A stretch of DNA of 64,000 nucleotides from NCBI RefSeq assembly GCF_900215145.1, contig NZ_OBDO01000001.1, positions 744,001-808,000 of the forward strand, in the 5' to 3' direction. The translations under genes were made by a program, and so were the position numbers. How positions within the stretch are numbered: position 1 is the first letter of the stretch; each line of letters opens with the position of its first letter. Under the pieces are notes generated by a model. That model saw nothing but the letters and a program-made list of their open reading frames with translations. It had not been told where the DNA came from and did no database searches. The stretch is from Geodermatophilus sabuli (GTDB lineage Bacteria > Actinomycetota > Actinomycetes > Mycobacteriales > Geodermatophilaceae). This document shows, in pieces, positions 35,683-45,017 of this stretch.

Positions 35683-37410
35683 ATGCCGACACCCCTGCCA
35701 GCGCCGCGCGGATCCGCGGACGTCCCCGTCGTGCCCGGGTACCGCCTCGAGCAACTGCTCGGGCGGGGCGGCTCGGGGGAGGTGTGGCGGGCGGTGCCCC
35801 GGGCCGGCGGAGCGCCGGTCGCGGTCAAGGTGCTGGTGGCCGGGGACCCGGAGCGGCAGGCGCGGGAGGCGGCGCTCCTCGGCGAGCTGGACCACCCCCA
35901 CCTGGTCCGTCTCCACGAGGTGGTGCACCAACCGCGGCGGGGCGGGCAGTCCCGGGTGGCACTGGTGCTCGACCTGCTTCCCGGGGGCAGCCTCGCCGCG
36001 CTCCTGGCCCGCCGCGGCCGGCTGCGCCCGGGGGAGGTGGTCACCGCGATCGCGCCGGTGGCGGCCGCCCTGGCGCACGCCCACGACCGGGGGGTGGTGC
36101 ACGGGGACCTCTCGCCGGGCAACGTCGTCTTCACCGCGGAGGGCCGCCCGGTGCTCACGGACCTCGGGGTCGCGCGGGTGCTCGGCGAGAGCGCCGCGGC
36201 TGAGGTGACGCCGGCCTACGTCGACCCGACCGTCGCCCGCGGCGGCGCCCCCGGTCCCGCCTCCGACGTGTTCGGGGCGGCCGCCGCGGCCTTCCACGCG
36301 CTCACCGGAGTGGCCCCGTGGAACGCCGCCACTCCCGCCGAGACGCTGCGGATCGCCGCCGAGGGGCACCTGCCCGACCTCGTGGAGCTCGCTCCCGGCG
36401 CGCCGGCGGAACTGCTCGCCGTCATCTCTCGCGGGTTGTCCCCGGAGCCGTCCGAGCGTGGCTCGGCCGCGGCCTTCGCGCTGGACCTGAGACACGCGTG
36501 CCGGCCCGAGCCGGTCCGGCTGCCTGCCGCCGGTGGCGTGGACGACGACCCGGCAGCCACCGGTCACGGCCCTCGGACGGAGCTGACCCATCAGGTGCCG
36601 GGGCGGCACCGCCGTCCGACAGCCGAGCCAGCGCCGGCGACCCGGGGCCCGGGGGCGCGGATCGACGCCGCCGTCCGGGCACTGCGAGGTGCGTCCCCGC
36701 GGGCGCTGGTGGCCCGGATCGGCGTGGCGGTCACCCTGGTCGCCCTGATGACCGGTGCGCTGTGGCTCCGCGGTCCTTCCGAGGAGCAGGGTGGAGCGGC
36801 GGACGGCCCGGTGGCCACCGGGCTGGAGGACCAGGCCGCCACCTCGAGCCCGACGCCGGGCCCGGCGGAGCAGCCCGCCGCGGACCCGGCGGACCCGGGA
36901 GCCCCGACGGACCCCGGCCCGGCCGAGGTGCACCCGCCCGACGTGCATCCACCCGACGTGGGCCCGCCCGACGTGGGCCCGCCCGACGTGGGCCCGCCCG
37001 ACGGGGACTCACCCGAGGCGTGGACGGCCCGGCTCGCCGAGCTCTACCAGCGGCGCACCACGGCCTTCGCCACCGGTTCCGCCCAGTTGCTCGACGAGGT
37101 GCACACCGGCTCCAGCCCCCTGCTGTCGACGGATCGGGCCACCGTCGAGGCGTTCGTGCGGGCGGGGGAGTCGGTGCGGGGGTTCGCGCCGGCGGTCGTC
37201 CGGGTCGCGGTGGTCCAGGGCGGGGCAGCCACCGGCCGGGTCACCCTGGACGTCGTCGACACCTGGCCGGCGTACGACGTGGTCGCGACCTCGGCGCCGG
37301 ACGGACCGGCCCTTCGGACGGTGGAGGACCGCGGGCAGGTGGAGGTCCGGATGACCCTGGTGCAGGCCGACGGACGGTGGCGGATCGACTCCGCGCAGCG
37401 GACGGGGTGA
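35683..37410 (+). CDS. receptor-like Ser/Thr protein kinase with degenerate catalytic motifs
   Basis: A 575-residue protein: kinase domain at about residues 19-280, linker, one membrane segment at 341-363, a Pro/Asp repeat at 415-439 and an extracytoplasmic domain of about 130 residues. The Gly loop (LLGRGGSGEVWRA) and VAVK lysine are intact. The catalytic loop reads HGDLSPGNVVF (HRD replaced by HGD, Lys by Ser) and DFG is DLG, so activity may be altered; Asp and Asn remain. The outer domain looks like an NTF2-like fold, by inference. TACGGT at 35670-35675 lies seven bases before the ATG. It is convergent with an SDR gene, with one base between stops. Confidence 0.85.
   Translation: MPTPLPAPRGSADVPVVPGYRLEQLLGRGGSGEVWRAVPRAGGAPVAVKVLVAGDPERQAREAALLGELDHPHLVRLHEVVHQPRRGGQSRVALVLDLLPGGSLAALLARRGRLRPGEVVTAIAPVAAALAHAHDRGVVHGDLSPGNVVFTAEGRPVLTDLGVARVLGESAAAEVTPAYVDPTVARGGAPGPASDVFGAAAAAFHALTGVAPWNAATPAETLRIAAEGHLPDLVELAPGAPAELLAVISRGLSPEPSERGSAAAFALDLRHACRPEPVRLPAAGGVDDDPAATGHGPRTELTHQVPGRHRRPTAEPAPATRGPGARIDAAVRALRGASPRALVARIGVAVTLVALMTGALWLRGPSEEQGGAADGPVATGLEDQAATSSPTPGPAEQPAADPADPGAPTDPGPAEVHPPDVHPPDVGPPDVGPPDVGPPDGDSPEAWTARLAELYQRRTTAFATGSAQLLDEVHTGSSPLLSTDRATVEAFVRAGESVRGFAPAVVRVAVVQGGAATGRVTLDVVDTWPAYDVVATSAPDGPALRTVEDRGQVEVRMTLVQADGRWRIDSAQRTG
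36925..36999 (+). repeat. 15-bp in-frame minisatellite in the kinase gene
   Basis: Five consecutive 15-base units encode pentapeptides of the form DVxPP (the first is EVHPP). The last three units (36955-36999) are identical at DNA level. They form the stalk between the membrane segment and the extracytoplasmic domain and may vary in number between strains. Confidence 0.9.
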
Positions 37411-37411
37411 G

Positions 37412-38317
37412 TCAACCCCGGCCGAGGGCCGCCCGCAGCGCGGCGTCCAGGTCGGGGTGGGTCCAGGTGAAACCGGCGTCCCGCAGGCGGCCCGGGACCG
37501 CTCGCTGGCCGGCCAGGATCCCCACGGGCGCGAACTCGCCCACGACCAGGCGCAGCGCGACACCGGGTACCGGCAGCACGGCCGGTCGGTTCACCACGTG
37601 GGCCAGGGTGCGGGCGAACTCCGCGTTGGTGACGGGCGTCGGGGCGGTGAGGTTCACCGGCCCGGCCACGGGTGTGGCCAGCAGGAACCGGATGGCGTCG
37701 ACCTCGTCGGTCAGGCTGATCCACGGCCAGTACTGCCGTCCCGACCCCAGCCGGCCACCGAGCCCGAACCTGAACAGCGGGGCCAACCGGCCCAGCAGCC
37801 CGCCCGGGCCCAGCACCAGGCCCGTCCGCAGCAGGGTCACGCGCACGCCGGCGTCCGCGGCCGGTGCCGTGGCCGCCTCCCACTCGGTGCAGACGCGAGC
37901 GAGGAAGTCGTCCCCGGCGGGAGCACCCTCGTCGGCCTCGCGGTCACCGGTGTCGCCGTACCAGCCGACCGCCGAGCCCGAGAGGAGGGCGCGAGGGCGC
38001 GTCGGATCGGCGGCTGTCGCGGCGGCCAGGGCCTCGCTGACGGTGCGGGTCGCGTCCACCCGGCTGGAGAGCACCGCCTGCTTGTACGCGGCCGTCCACC
38101 GGCGGTCGCCGATGCCCACCCCGGCCAGGTTGACCACCGCGTCGACGTCGGCGAGCAGGGCGGGGTCGATCCGGTGGTGCTGGGGGTCCCAGCGGTGCTC
38201 GTCCGCAGTCCGCGGCGTCCGCCGTACCAATCGCAGCACGTCGTGGCCGTCGGCGCGCAGCGCCGGCACCAGGTGCGACCCGATCAACCCGGAGGACCCG
38301 GTGACCGCGACCTTCAT
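37412..38317 (-). CDS. TIGR01777 family NAD-dependent epimerase/SDR protein
   Basis: A 301-residue extended SDR. The Rossmann motif is VAVTGSSGLIGSHLVPAL and the family block VVNLAGVGIGDRRWTAAYK follows; the C-terminal DUF1731-like part (RPAVLPVPGVALRLVVGEF) is complete. The family is related to YfcH/SulA; its substrate is unknown. The ATG has GAGGAGA upstream. Its position beside sucB is conserved in mycobacteria, as I recall. Confidence 0.88.
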   Translation of the reverse strand: MKVAVTGSSGLIGSHLVPALRADGHDVLRLVRRTPRTADEHRWDPQHHRIDPALLADVDAVVNLAGVGIGDRRWTAAYKQAVLSSRVDATRTVSEALAAATAADPTRPRALLSGSAVGWYGDTGDREADEGAPAGDDFLARVCTEWEAATAPAADAGVRVTLLRTGLVLGPGGLLGRLAPLFRFGLGGRLGSGRQYWPWISLTDEVDAIRFLLATPVAGPVNLTAPTPVTNAEFARTLAHVVNRPAVLPVPGVALRLVVGEFAPVGILAGQRAVPGRLRDAGFTWTHPDLDAALRAALGRG

Positions 38318-38348
38318 GTGTCTCCTCGCCGAGCCGGGCAGCGGAACG

Positions 38349-38384
38349 CGATCGGGGCCCCGGCATCAGCCGGGGCCCCGATCG
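38349..38384. terminator. terminator after sucB
   Basis: A perfect 15-bp stem (38349-38363 and 38370-38384, CGATCGGGGCCCCGG) with loop CATCAG, eight bases after the sucB stop and upstream of the SDR gene on the same strand. Confidence 0.9.
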
Positions 38385-38391
38385 GTGTGGA

Positions 38392-40290
38392 TCAGGCGAG
38401 ACCGAGCTCGCCGTGGAACTGACCGGCCTCCAGCCGCTCGCGCACCGTGGTGAGGAACCGGGCGGCGTCGGCGCCGTCGACGATCCGGTGGTCGTAGGTC
38501 AGCGCCAGGTAGACCATCGACCGGACGGCGATGACCTCGCCGAGGTCCTCGTCCTGCACGACGACCGGACGCTTCACGACCGAGCCGGTGCCGAGGATGG
38601 CGACCTGCGGCTGGTTGATGATCGGCGTGTCGAAGAGCGCCCCGCGGCTGCCGGTGTTGGTCAGCGTGAACGTGCCGCCACCGAGCTCGTCGGGGGTGAC
38701 CTTGTTCGTGCGGGTCCGCTCGGCCAGGTCGGCGATCTTGCGGGCGATCCCGGCGAGGCTGAGGTCGCCGGCGTCCTTGATGACCGGCACCAGCAGCCCG
38801 CGGTCGGTGTCCACCGCGACGCCGAGGTTCTCGGAGTCGTGGTAGGTGACCGTGCCGGCCTCGAGGTCGATCGAGGAGTTCACCGCCGGGTGGGCCTTGA
38901 GCGCCTCGACCGCGGACTTGGCGAAGAAGGGGAGGAAGGAGAGCTTGACGCCCTCCCGGGCCTCGAAGTCCTTCTTCGCCTGGGCGCGCAGCCGGGCGAT
39001 CGCCGTCACGTCCGCCTCGACGACGGTCGTCAGCTGGGCACTGACCGCCAGCGACTCCACCATCCGGCGGGCGATGACCGTCCGCAGCCGGGAGAGCTTC
39101 TCGGTACGGCCACGCAGCGAGGTGTCGGGCATGGCCGCCGGCGACGGCTTCGGCGGCGTGCGGCCGGCACCCGCCGAGGCGGCGGCCGGAGCCGCGGCCG
39201 GGGCCGGCGCGGAGGCCGCCTCGGCTGCCGCCAGCACGTCCTGCTTGCGGATGCGCCCGCCGACGCCGGTCCCTGTCACGGAGGACAGGTCGACGCCGTG
39301 CTCCGCGGCGAGCCGGCGCACCAGCGGGGTGACGTAGGCGCCGCCGCCGTCCCCGCCACCGGCCTGCGGCGCGGGCGCGGACGGGGCGACCGCCTGCGCC
39401 GGGGCGGGCGCGGAGGTCGGCGACTGGGTGGGCTGGGCACCGCTGGAGCCGTAGTCGCCACCGGGCTGCTCGGTCGCGGTGGCGGCCTGGGCCGGCTCCG
39501 GCGTCGGCTGCTGGGCCGGGGCCTCCTGCTTGGCCGGCGCCTCCTGCTGGGCGGGCGCCTCCTGCTTGGCCGGGGCCTCCTCCTGGGCGGGCGCCTGCTG
39601 CTGGGCCGGGGCCTCCTGCGGCGCGGGAGCGCCGCCACCGCCACCGGCGGCGCCGCTGCCGATGATCGCCAGCTCCGCGCCGACGTCGACGGTCTCGTCC
39701 TCGTTGACCGAGATCGAGAGCAGGGTGCCGGAGACCGGTGCGGGGATCTCGGTGTCGACCTTGTCGGTGGACACCTCGAGCAGCGGCTCGTCGGCGGTGA
39801 CCTCGTCGCCCACGGACTTCAACCAGCGGGTCACGGTGCCCTCGGTGACGCTCTCGCCGAGCGCCGGCATCGTCACCGGAGTCCCCTGACCGCCACCGGA
39901 GCCACCGGAGTCGCCGGACGGGGCCGGGGCAGCCGGGGCCTGCTCCTGCTGGCCCGCGGCGTCGGTGTCGTCGACCTGCTCGGTCGGCGTCTGCGGCGTG
40001 TCCGTGGCGTCCTCGGCGGACGCCGGCGGGGCGGCCGGAGCGCCGCCGGCGCCGTCCCCACCGATGACGGCGAGCTCGGCGCCGACCTCGACGGTCTCGT
40101 CCTCGGCGACGAGGATCTTGCTCAGGACACCGGCCGCCGGCGAGGGGATCTCGGTGTCGACCTTGTCGGTCGAGACCTCGAGGAGGGGCTCGTCGACCTC
40201 GACCTGCTCACCCTCCTGCTTGAGCCAGCGGGTGACCGTGCCCTCGGTGACGCTCTCGCCCAGGGCGGGCATGGTGACGGAGGTCGGCAT
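38392..40290 (-). CDS. sucB: 2-oxoglutarate/branched 2-oxoacid dehydrogenase E2, dihydrolipoamide acyltransferase
   Basis: A 632-residue E2 with two lipoyl domains (each with lipoyl lysine in [12 protein letters not shown], near residues 42 and about 175), an Ala/Pro/Gln linker rich in QEAPA repeats, a peripheral subunit-binding domain ([30 protein letters not shown]) and a C-terminal catalytic domain with the active-site [17 protein letters not shown]. In actinobacteria this gene is annotated sucB or dlaT and can serve pyruvate and 2-oxoglutarate dehydrogenases. It follows lpd by 50 bases in the same operon, and lipA/lipB that modify it are near. Confidence 0.93.
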   Translation of the reverse strand: MPTSVTMPALGESVTEGTVTRWLKQEGEQVEVDEPLLEVSTDKVDTEIPSPAAGVLSKILVAEDETVEVGAELAVIGGDGAGGAPAAPPASAEDATDTPQTPTEQVDDTDAAGQQEQAPAAPAPSGDSGGSGGGQGTPVTMPALGESVTEGTVTRWLKSVGDEVTADEPLLEVSTDKVDTEIPAPVSGTLLSISVNEDETVDVGAELAIIGSGAAGGGGGAPAPQEAPAQQQAPAQEEAPAKQEAPAQQEAPAKQEAPAQQPTPEPAQAATATEQPGGDYGSSGAQPTQSPTSAPAPAQAVAPSAPAPQAGGGDGGGAYVTPLVRRLAAEHGVDLSSVTGTGVGGRIRKQDVLAAAEAASAPAPAAAPAAASAGAGRTPPKPSPAAMPDTSLRGRTEKLSRLRTVIARRMVESLAVSAQLTTVVEADVTAIARLRAQAKKDFEAREGVKLSFLPFFAKSAVEALKAHPAVNSSIDLEAGTVTYHDSENLGVAVDTDRGLLVPVIKDAGDLSLAGIARKIADLAERTRTNKVTPDELGGGTFTLTNTGSRGALFDTPIINQPQVAILGTGSVVKRPVVVQDEDLGEVIAVRSMVYLALTYDHRIVDGADAARFLTTVRERLEAGQFHGELGLA

Positions 40291-40340
40291 CGGGGCGGGG
40301 CTCCTTCGTGGCGCTTCGGGTGGGTGGGGGTGGTGCGTGA

Positions 40341-41720
40341 TCAGCCGTGCACGTGCAGGGGCTTGCCGGCCAGCGCGAGGTGCGCCTCGCCGAGGGCCTC
40401 GCTCTGCGTCGGGTGCGGGTGGATGAGGCTGGCGACGTCGTCGGCCTCGGCCTCCCAGTTGTAGATCAGCTGGGCCTCGGCGATGAGCTCGCCGACGCGG
40501 CTGCCCACCATGTGCACGCCGACGACGGGGCCGTCGACGGCCTGGATCAGCTTGACGGCGCCCGCCGTCTTGAGGATCTGGCTGCGGCCGTTGCCGCCGA
40601 GGTCGTAGGTGAGGGTCTTGACCTCGCCGAACCGCTCCTTGGCCTGGGCCTCCGTGAGACCCACGGAGGCGACCTCGGGGTCGGAGTAGGTGATGCGCGG
40701 GACGCCGGCGTAGTCGATCGGGGCGGGGTTGAGCCCGGCCAGCCGCTCGGCGACGAGGATGCCCTCGGCGAAGCCGACGTGGGCCAGCTGCAGGGTGGGG
40801 ATGAGGTCGCCGACCGCGGAGATGGTGGGGACGTTGGTGCGGCAGTACTCGTCGACGAGGACGTAGCCGCGGTCCATCGCGACCCCGGCCTCCTCGTAGC
40901 CCAGGCCCTGGCTGACCGGGCCGCGGCCGACGGCGACGAGCACCAGCTCGGCCTCGAACTCCTTGCCGTTCTGCAGGGTGACCTTCACGCCGTTCTCGGT
41001 GGTCTGCACGCTCGAGACCAGGCTGCCCAGCGAGAACTCGATCTTCCGGCGGCGGAAGGCGCGCTCCAGCAGCTTGGAGGAGGCCTCGTCCTCGAGGGGG
41101 ACCAGGTGCGGCAGGCCCTCGACGATGGTGACGTCGACCCCGAAGGACTTCCAGGCGCTGGCGAACTCGCAGCCGATGACCCCGCCGCCCAGGACGATCG
41201 CCGAGGCGGGCACGCGGTCGAGGTTGAGCGCGTGGTCGCTGGTGATGACGCGGGCGCCGTCGATCTCGATGCCCGGCAGGGTGCGGGCGTAGGACCCGGT
41301 GGCGAGCAGGACGTGCTTGCCCTCGTAGCGCTGGCCGTTGACCTCGACGGCCGTCGGGGAGACCAGCCGGCCCTCGCCCTCGACGTAGTTGACCTTGCGG
41401 CTCTTGATCAGGCCCTGCAGGCCCTTGTACAGCCGGGAGACCACGCCGTCCTTGTAGCCGTTGACCCCGTCCATGTCGATGCCGGCCAGCGACGTCTTGA
41501 CGCCGAACTGCTCGCCCTCGCGGGCGGCGTCGGCGATCTCACCGGCGTGCAGGAGGGCCTTGGTGGGGATGCAGCCCCGGTGCAGGCAGGTGCCGCCGAC
41601 CTTGTCGCGCTCGATGAGCACGACCGACATGCCGAGCTCCGCGGCGCGCAGTGCCGCGGCGTAGCCACCCGAGCCACCACCGAGGATGACCAGGTCGGCG
41701 GGGGAGGTGGGTGCGCTCAC
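40341..41720 (-). CDS. lpdA: dihydrolipoyl dehydrogenase (E3)
   Basis: A 459-residue FAD disulfide reductase that reoxidises dihydrolipoyl groups of E2 with NAD+. FAD motif [13 protein letters not shown], redox pair in [23 protein letters not shown] motif [12 protein letters not shown], and the C-terminal His-Glu dyad in [10 protein letters not shown] are present. GTG 41720 has GAGGAG upstream. First gene of the lpdA-sucB operon. Confidence 0.95.
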   Translation of the reverse strand: MSAPTSPADLVILGGGSGGYAAALRAAELGMSVVLIERDKVGGTCLHRGCIPTKALLHAGEIADAAREGEQFGVKTSLAGIDMDGVNGYKDGVVSRLYKGLQGLIKSRKVNYVEGEGRLVSPTAVEVNGQRYEGKHVLLATGSYARTLPGIEIDGARVITSDHALNLDRVPASAIVLGGGVIGCEFASAWKSFGVDVTIVEGLPHLVPLEDEASSKLLERAFRRRKIEFSLGSLVSSVQTTENGVKVTLQNGKEFEAELVLVAVGRGPVSQGLGYEEAGVAMDRGYVLVDEYCRTNVPTISAVGDLIPTLQLAHVGFAEGILVAERLAGLNPAPIDYAGVPRITYSDPEVASVGLTEAQAKERFGEVKTLTYDLGGNGRSQILKTAGAVKLIQAVDGPVVGVHMVGSRVGELIAEAQLIYNWEAEADDVASLIHPHPTQSEALGEAHLALAGKPLHVHG

Positions 41721-41874
41721 GAGATCTCCTCGAATGCAGTGGCCCGTCTGCGTTCACGCCGGCGGGGGAACGTCTGCGTCCATCCTGCCACTCCGGGAAC
41801 GCGACGGCCGACAGTGCCGTTCTGCAAGCGCGGACGTCGCGGCGCGGCCGTGGCCGGTTCGGACGGGAGCGGGC

Positions 41875-42252
41875 ATGGGGTTCTGGACGCGGATGCGGCG
41901 CGGGACACCCGCGGCCGACCGGCGCGGCACGCTCGACCGCGGGGCCGGCAGGGCCGACCTGGCGCACCTGGAGCAGTTCGTCGCCACCCGTCGCGGGGTC
42001 GAGGGGTTCGTCGAGCCACGGACGGCGGTCACGGAGTCCACGATCGTGCTCGTGGCCGCCGACGGCGAGTGGACCCGGCGCCGCATCGACGGGCCGGAGA
42101 CCGCGCGGCGGCTGTCCCGCGAGCTGGGTGTGCCGGTCTACGACGCGCAGGTGACCGGCTACCCGCAGCGCATGCGGGACTGGTCGGCCCGGCAGAAGCA
42201 GGAGGGCCCCCGTCAGGGCCCCACCCCCCGCCCGCTCGGGGAGGGACCCTGA
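41875..42252 (+). CDS. conserved actinobacterial small protein, unknown function
   Basis: A 125-residue protein with no membrane segment. The central part (HLEQFVATRRGVEGFVEPRT, then STIVLVAADGEWTRRRIDGP and ELGVPVYDAQVTGYPQRMRD) looks like a compact alpha/beta domain that is common in actinobacteria near this locus; no activity is known to me. The ATG has GGGAG upstream. The last sixteen codons lie within the left half of a terminator whose right arm crosses the stop, so the C terminus is set by RNA structure rather than by protein function. Confidence 0.75.
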   Translation: MGFWTRMRRGTPAADRRGTLDRGAGRADLAHLEQFVATRRGVEGFVEPRTAVTESTIVLVAADGEWTRRRIDGPETARRLSRELGVPVYDAQVTGYPQRMRDWSARQKQEGPRQGPTPRPLGEGP

Positions 42253-42260
42253 CGGGGGCC
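42205..42260. terminator. bidirectional terminator overlapping a gene end
   Basis: A 14-bp perfect stem (42205-42218 and 42247-42260) with further pairing inside. The stop codon of the small-protein gene (42250-42252) is inside the right arm. It also lies 12 bases beyond the end of convergent pepA. Confidence 0.85.
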
Positions 42261-42271
42261 GCTCCAGCCCG

Positions 42272-43786
42272 TCACCCCTCCGCGATGAGGTCCTCGATGG
42301 TGGCCAGCAGGGTCCGGACCGGCACGCCGGTGCCGCCCTTGGGTGTGTAGCCCCACGGCGAGCCGGTGTTGTAGCTCGGCCCGGCGATGTCGATGTGCGC
42401 CCACGGCAGGCCGGCCGGCACGAACTCCGCCAGGAAGTGCGCCCCGACGAGCATGCCGCCCATCCGGTCGGCGTTGGCGTTCACGAAGTCCGCGACCGGC
42501 GAGTCCAGGCCCTTGCGCAGTTCGGCCGGCATCGGCATCGGCCACATCGACTCGCCGCTGCGCCGGGCGGCGGTCACGACGGCGTCGCGGAGGTCGTCGC
42601 TTCCCATGACGCCGGAGGTGCGCGAACCGAGCGCGACCATCTGGGCGCCGGTCAGGGTGGCGGTCTCCAGCAGGTAGTCGGGGGAGTCCTCTGCGGCGCG
42701 GGCGAGGGCGTCGGCCAGGACGACGCGACCCTCGGCGTCGGTGTTGGTGATCTCGGCCTTCTTGCCGTTGCGGAAGGTGACCACGTCGGCGGGGCGGTAG
42801 GCGGTGCCGCTGGGCAGGTTCTCGGCGATGGGGACGGTGGCGGTCACCTCGACCGGGAGCCCCAGCTCGGCGACCAGGCACACGGTGGCGATCACGGCGG
42901 CGGCGCCGGCCATGTCGCTCTTCATGTCCTCCATCTTCAGCGCGGGCTTGATCGACAGGCCGCCGCTGTCGAAGGTGATGCCCTTGCCGACCAGCGCGAC
43001 CTTCTTCTGCGCCTTCTTGCCGCGGTACGTCAAACGCAGCAGACGGGGCTTGCGCACCGATCCGCCGCCGACGGCGAGGATGCCGCCGTAGCCGCCCGCG
43101 GCCAGGGCGTCCTCGTCGAGGACCTCGACCGACAGCCCGGCCTTCTTCCCGGCGGCCGCGCCGCGCTCGGCCAGCTCGGCGGGGAAGAGGTCGTTGGGCG
43201 GGGTGTTGACCAGATCGCGCACCAGCGTGACCGCGTCGGCCACCGCCCGGGCGCGGGCGAGCGGGGGCCGGGCCTCCCCGGCGTCGGGGACGACGACGGT
43301 GAACTCCCGCGGCGGCGTGGGCCGGTCGGCGGTCAGGCCGGACTTGTAGGCGGTGAACTCGTAGGCGCCGAGCAGGCTGCCCTCGCCGACGCCGTGCAGG
43401 CGCGCGGCGTCGGGCGTCCCGCCCACGGCGGCCAGGAGGGTCACGACCGAGCCGCGACCGCTCAGCGCGCGGCTGGCGGCGCCGGCGGCCCGGCGGACCG
43501 CCTCGGCGCCGTACCCGCCGGCCGGCTCGGGCGCGCCGAGGCCGACGGCGGCGACCACCGGGAACGGGCCCTGCCCGAGACTGGCCACCCGGGTGACCTC
43601 GTCCTCACCGCCGCGCGCGCCCAGGTCGGCCAGCGCGGACAGCAGGCGCCCGCCCAGGAGGCGGTCGACGGCCTCCGCGCCGGGCGTGGGCAGCAGGCCG
43701 TCGGGCCCCTTGCCGATGCCGACGACGACGGCGTCGGCGGTGAGCTTCTCGAGCGGGCGGTCGGTGGCGGTGATCGTCGGCGGCAC
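42272..43786 (-). CDS. pepA: leucyl aminopeptidase (M17)
   Basis: A 504-residue M17 metallopeptidase removing N-terminal residues in the cytosol. Two-metal site residues are in LVGKGITFDSGGLSIKP, MKSDMAGAAAV and NTDAEGRVVLADAL, the family signature. The N-terminal domain is complete. GTG 43786 has TACGAT (43798-43793) six bases upstream, so it is probably leaderless. Its place next to gcvT and sucB is like that of pepB in mycobacteria. Confidence 0.95.
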   Translation of the reverse strand: MPPTITATDRPLEKLTADAVVVGIGKGPDGLLPTPGAEAVDRLLGGRLLSALADLGARGGEDEVTRVASLGQGPFPVVAAVGLGAPEPAGGYGAEAVRRAAGAASRALSGRGSVVTLLAAVGGTPDAARLHGVGEGSLLGAYEFTAYKSGLTADRPTPPREFTVVVPDAGEARPPLARARAVADAVTLVRDLVNTPPNDLFPAELAERGAAAGKKAGLSVEVLDEDALAAGGYGGILAVGGGSVRKPRLLRLTYRGKKAQKKVALVGKGITFDSGGLSIKPALKMEDMKSDMAGAAAVIATVCLVAELGLPVEVTATVPIAENLPSGTAYRPADVVTFRNGKKAEITNTDAEGRVVLADALARAAEDSPDYLLETATLTGAQMVALGSRTSGVMGSDDLRDAVVTAARRSGESMWPMPMPAELRKGLDSPVADFVNANADRMGGMLVGAHFLAEFVPAGLPWAHIDIAGPSYNTGSPWGYTPKGGTGVPVRTLLATIEDLIAEG

Positions 43787-43879
43787 CGCTCGATCGTAGA
43801 AGGACCCCTCTGCCCCCCACCGTCCACACGCTCACGGCGGGCCCCTGCAGCGGGGCCACCGGGTACCTGCGACGGGGGA

Positions 43880-43885
43880 TAGCGT
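43880..43885 (+). promoter_or_regulatory. -10 element fixing the gcvT start
   Basis: TAGCGT is seven bases before GTG 43893 and overlaps the alternative GTG 43884, which could not be used if transcription starts near 43892. This favours 43893 as the true start. Confidence 0.65.
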
Positions 43886-43892
43886 GCCGTTC

Positions 43893-45011
43893 GTGACCCC
43901 GCGGACCTCACCCCTGCACGAGCGGCACGTCGCGGCCGGCGCCAAGCTGGCCGACTTCGGCGGGTGGACGATGCCGATCGAGTACGCCGGTGGCGGGGTG
44001 CTGGCCGAGCACGCCGCCGTCCGGACGGGGGTGGGCCTGTTCGACGTCTCCCACCTGGGGACGGTCACCGTGCGCGGGCCGGGCGCCGCGGCCTTCGTCG
44101 ACTCCTGCCTGACCAACGACCTCTCCCGCATCGGGCCGGGGCAGGCGCAGTACACGATGTGCTGCCTGCCCGACGGCGGCCCGCGGGCCGGCGGCGTGGT
44201 CGACGACCTCATCGTCTACCTCCACGGCCCCGACGACGTCCTCCTCGTGCCCAACGCCGCCAACGCGGCCGACGTCGTCGCCCGGCTGACCGACGCGGCG
44301 CCGTCCGGGGTCGTCGTGACCGACCGGCACGCCGACGTCGCCGTCCTCGCCGTGCAGGGACCGAGGTCGGCGCAGGTGCTGTCCTTCCTCGGCCTGCCCG
44401 GCGAGCTGCCCTACATGTCCTTCGTGACCGGCACCGGCGGCGGGCACACCGAGGTGACCGTGTGCCGCACCGGCTACACCGGTGAGCACGGCTACGAGGT
44501 GCTGGTCCCCGCCGAGCGGGCCGGCGAGCTGTGGGACGTGCTGGTGGAGTTCGGTCGGGACGAGGGACTGCGGCTGTGCGGCCTCGGCGCCCGCGACACG
44601 CTGCGCACCGAGATGGGGTACCCGCTGCACGGGCACGAGCTCTCCCTCGACATCACGCCCGTCCAGGCCCGCGCCGGGTGGGCGGTCGGCTGGCGCAAGC
44701 CGGCGTTCTGGGGCCGGGAGGCGCTGCTGGCCGAGAAGGAGCGCGGCCCCGCCCGCCTGCTGTGGGGCCTGCGCGCCGGCGGCCGCGGCATCCCGCGGCC
44801 GGGGATGGCGGTGCTCGACGCCGAGGGGCAGCGCGTCGGGGAGGTCACCAGCGGCACGTTCTCGCCGTCCCTGCGCACCGGCATCGCCCTCGCCCTGCTC
44901 GACACCGCCGCCGGGGCGGCGGAGGGTGTCGAGCTCGCCGTCGACGTGCGCGGGCGGCCGCAGGCCGTGGAGGTCGTGCGGCCGCCCTTCGTGCCCTCGC
45001 GCGTGCGCTGA
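43893..45011 (+). CDS. gcvT: glycine cleavage system aminomethyltransferase (T protein)
   Basis: A 372-residue T protein that passes the methylene group from aminomethyl-lipoyl-H to tetrahydrofolate. Visible: [35 protein letters not shown], the Asp region and [29 protein letters not shown], and [12 protein letters not shown]. No gcvH or gcvP is near, as is usual for this locus in actinobacteria. It is convergent with the YihY-type gene, six bases apart. Confidence 0.93.
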   Translation: MTPRTSPLHERHVAAGAKLADFGGWTMPIEYAGGGVLAEHAAVRTGVGLFDVSHLGTVTVRGPGAAAFVDSCLTNDLSRIGPGQAQYTMCCLPDGGPRAGGVVDDLIVYLHGPDDVLLVPNAANAADVVARLTDAAPSGVVVTDRHADVAVLAVQGPRSAQVLSFLGLPGELPYMSFVTGTGGGHTEVTVCRTGYTGEHGYEVLVPAERAGELWDVLVEFGRDEGLRLCGLGARDTLRTEMGYPLHGHELSLDITPVQARAGWAVGWRKPAFWGREALLAEKERGPARLLWGLRAGGRGIPRPGMAVLDAEGQRVGEVTSGTFSPSLRTGIALALLDTAAGAAEGVELAVDVRGRPQAVEVVRPPFVPSRVR

Positions 45012-45017
45012 ACCGGC

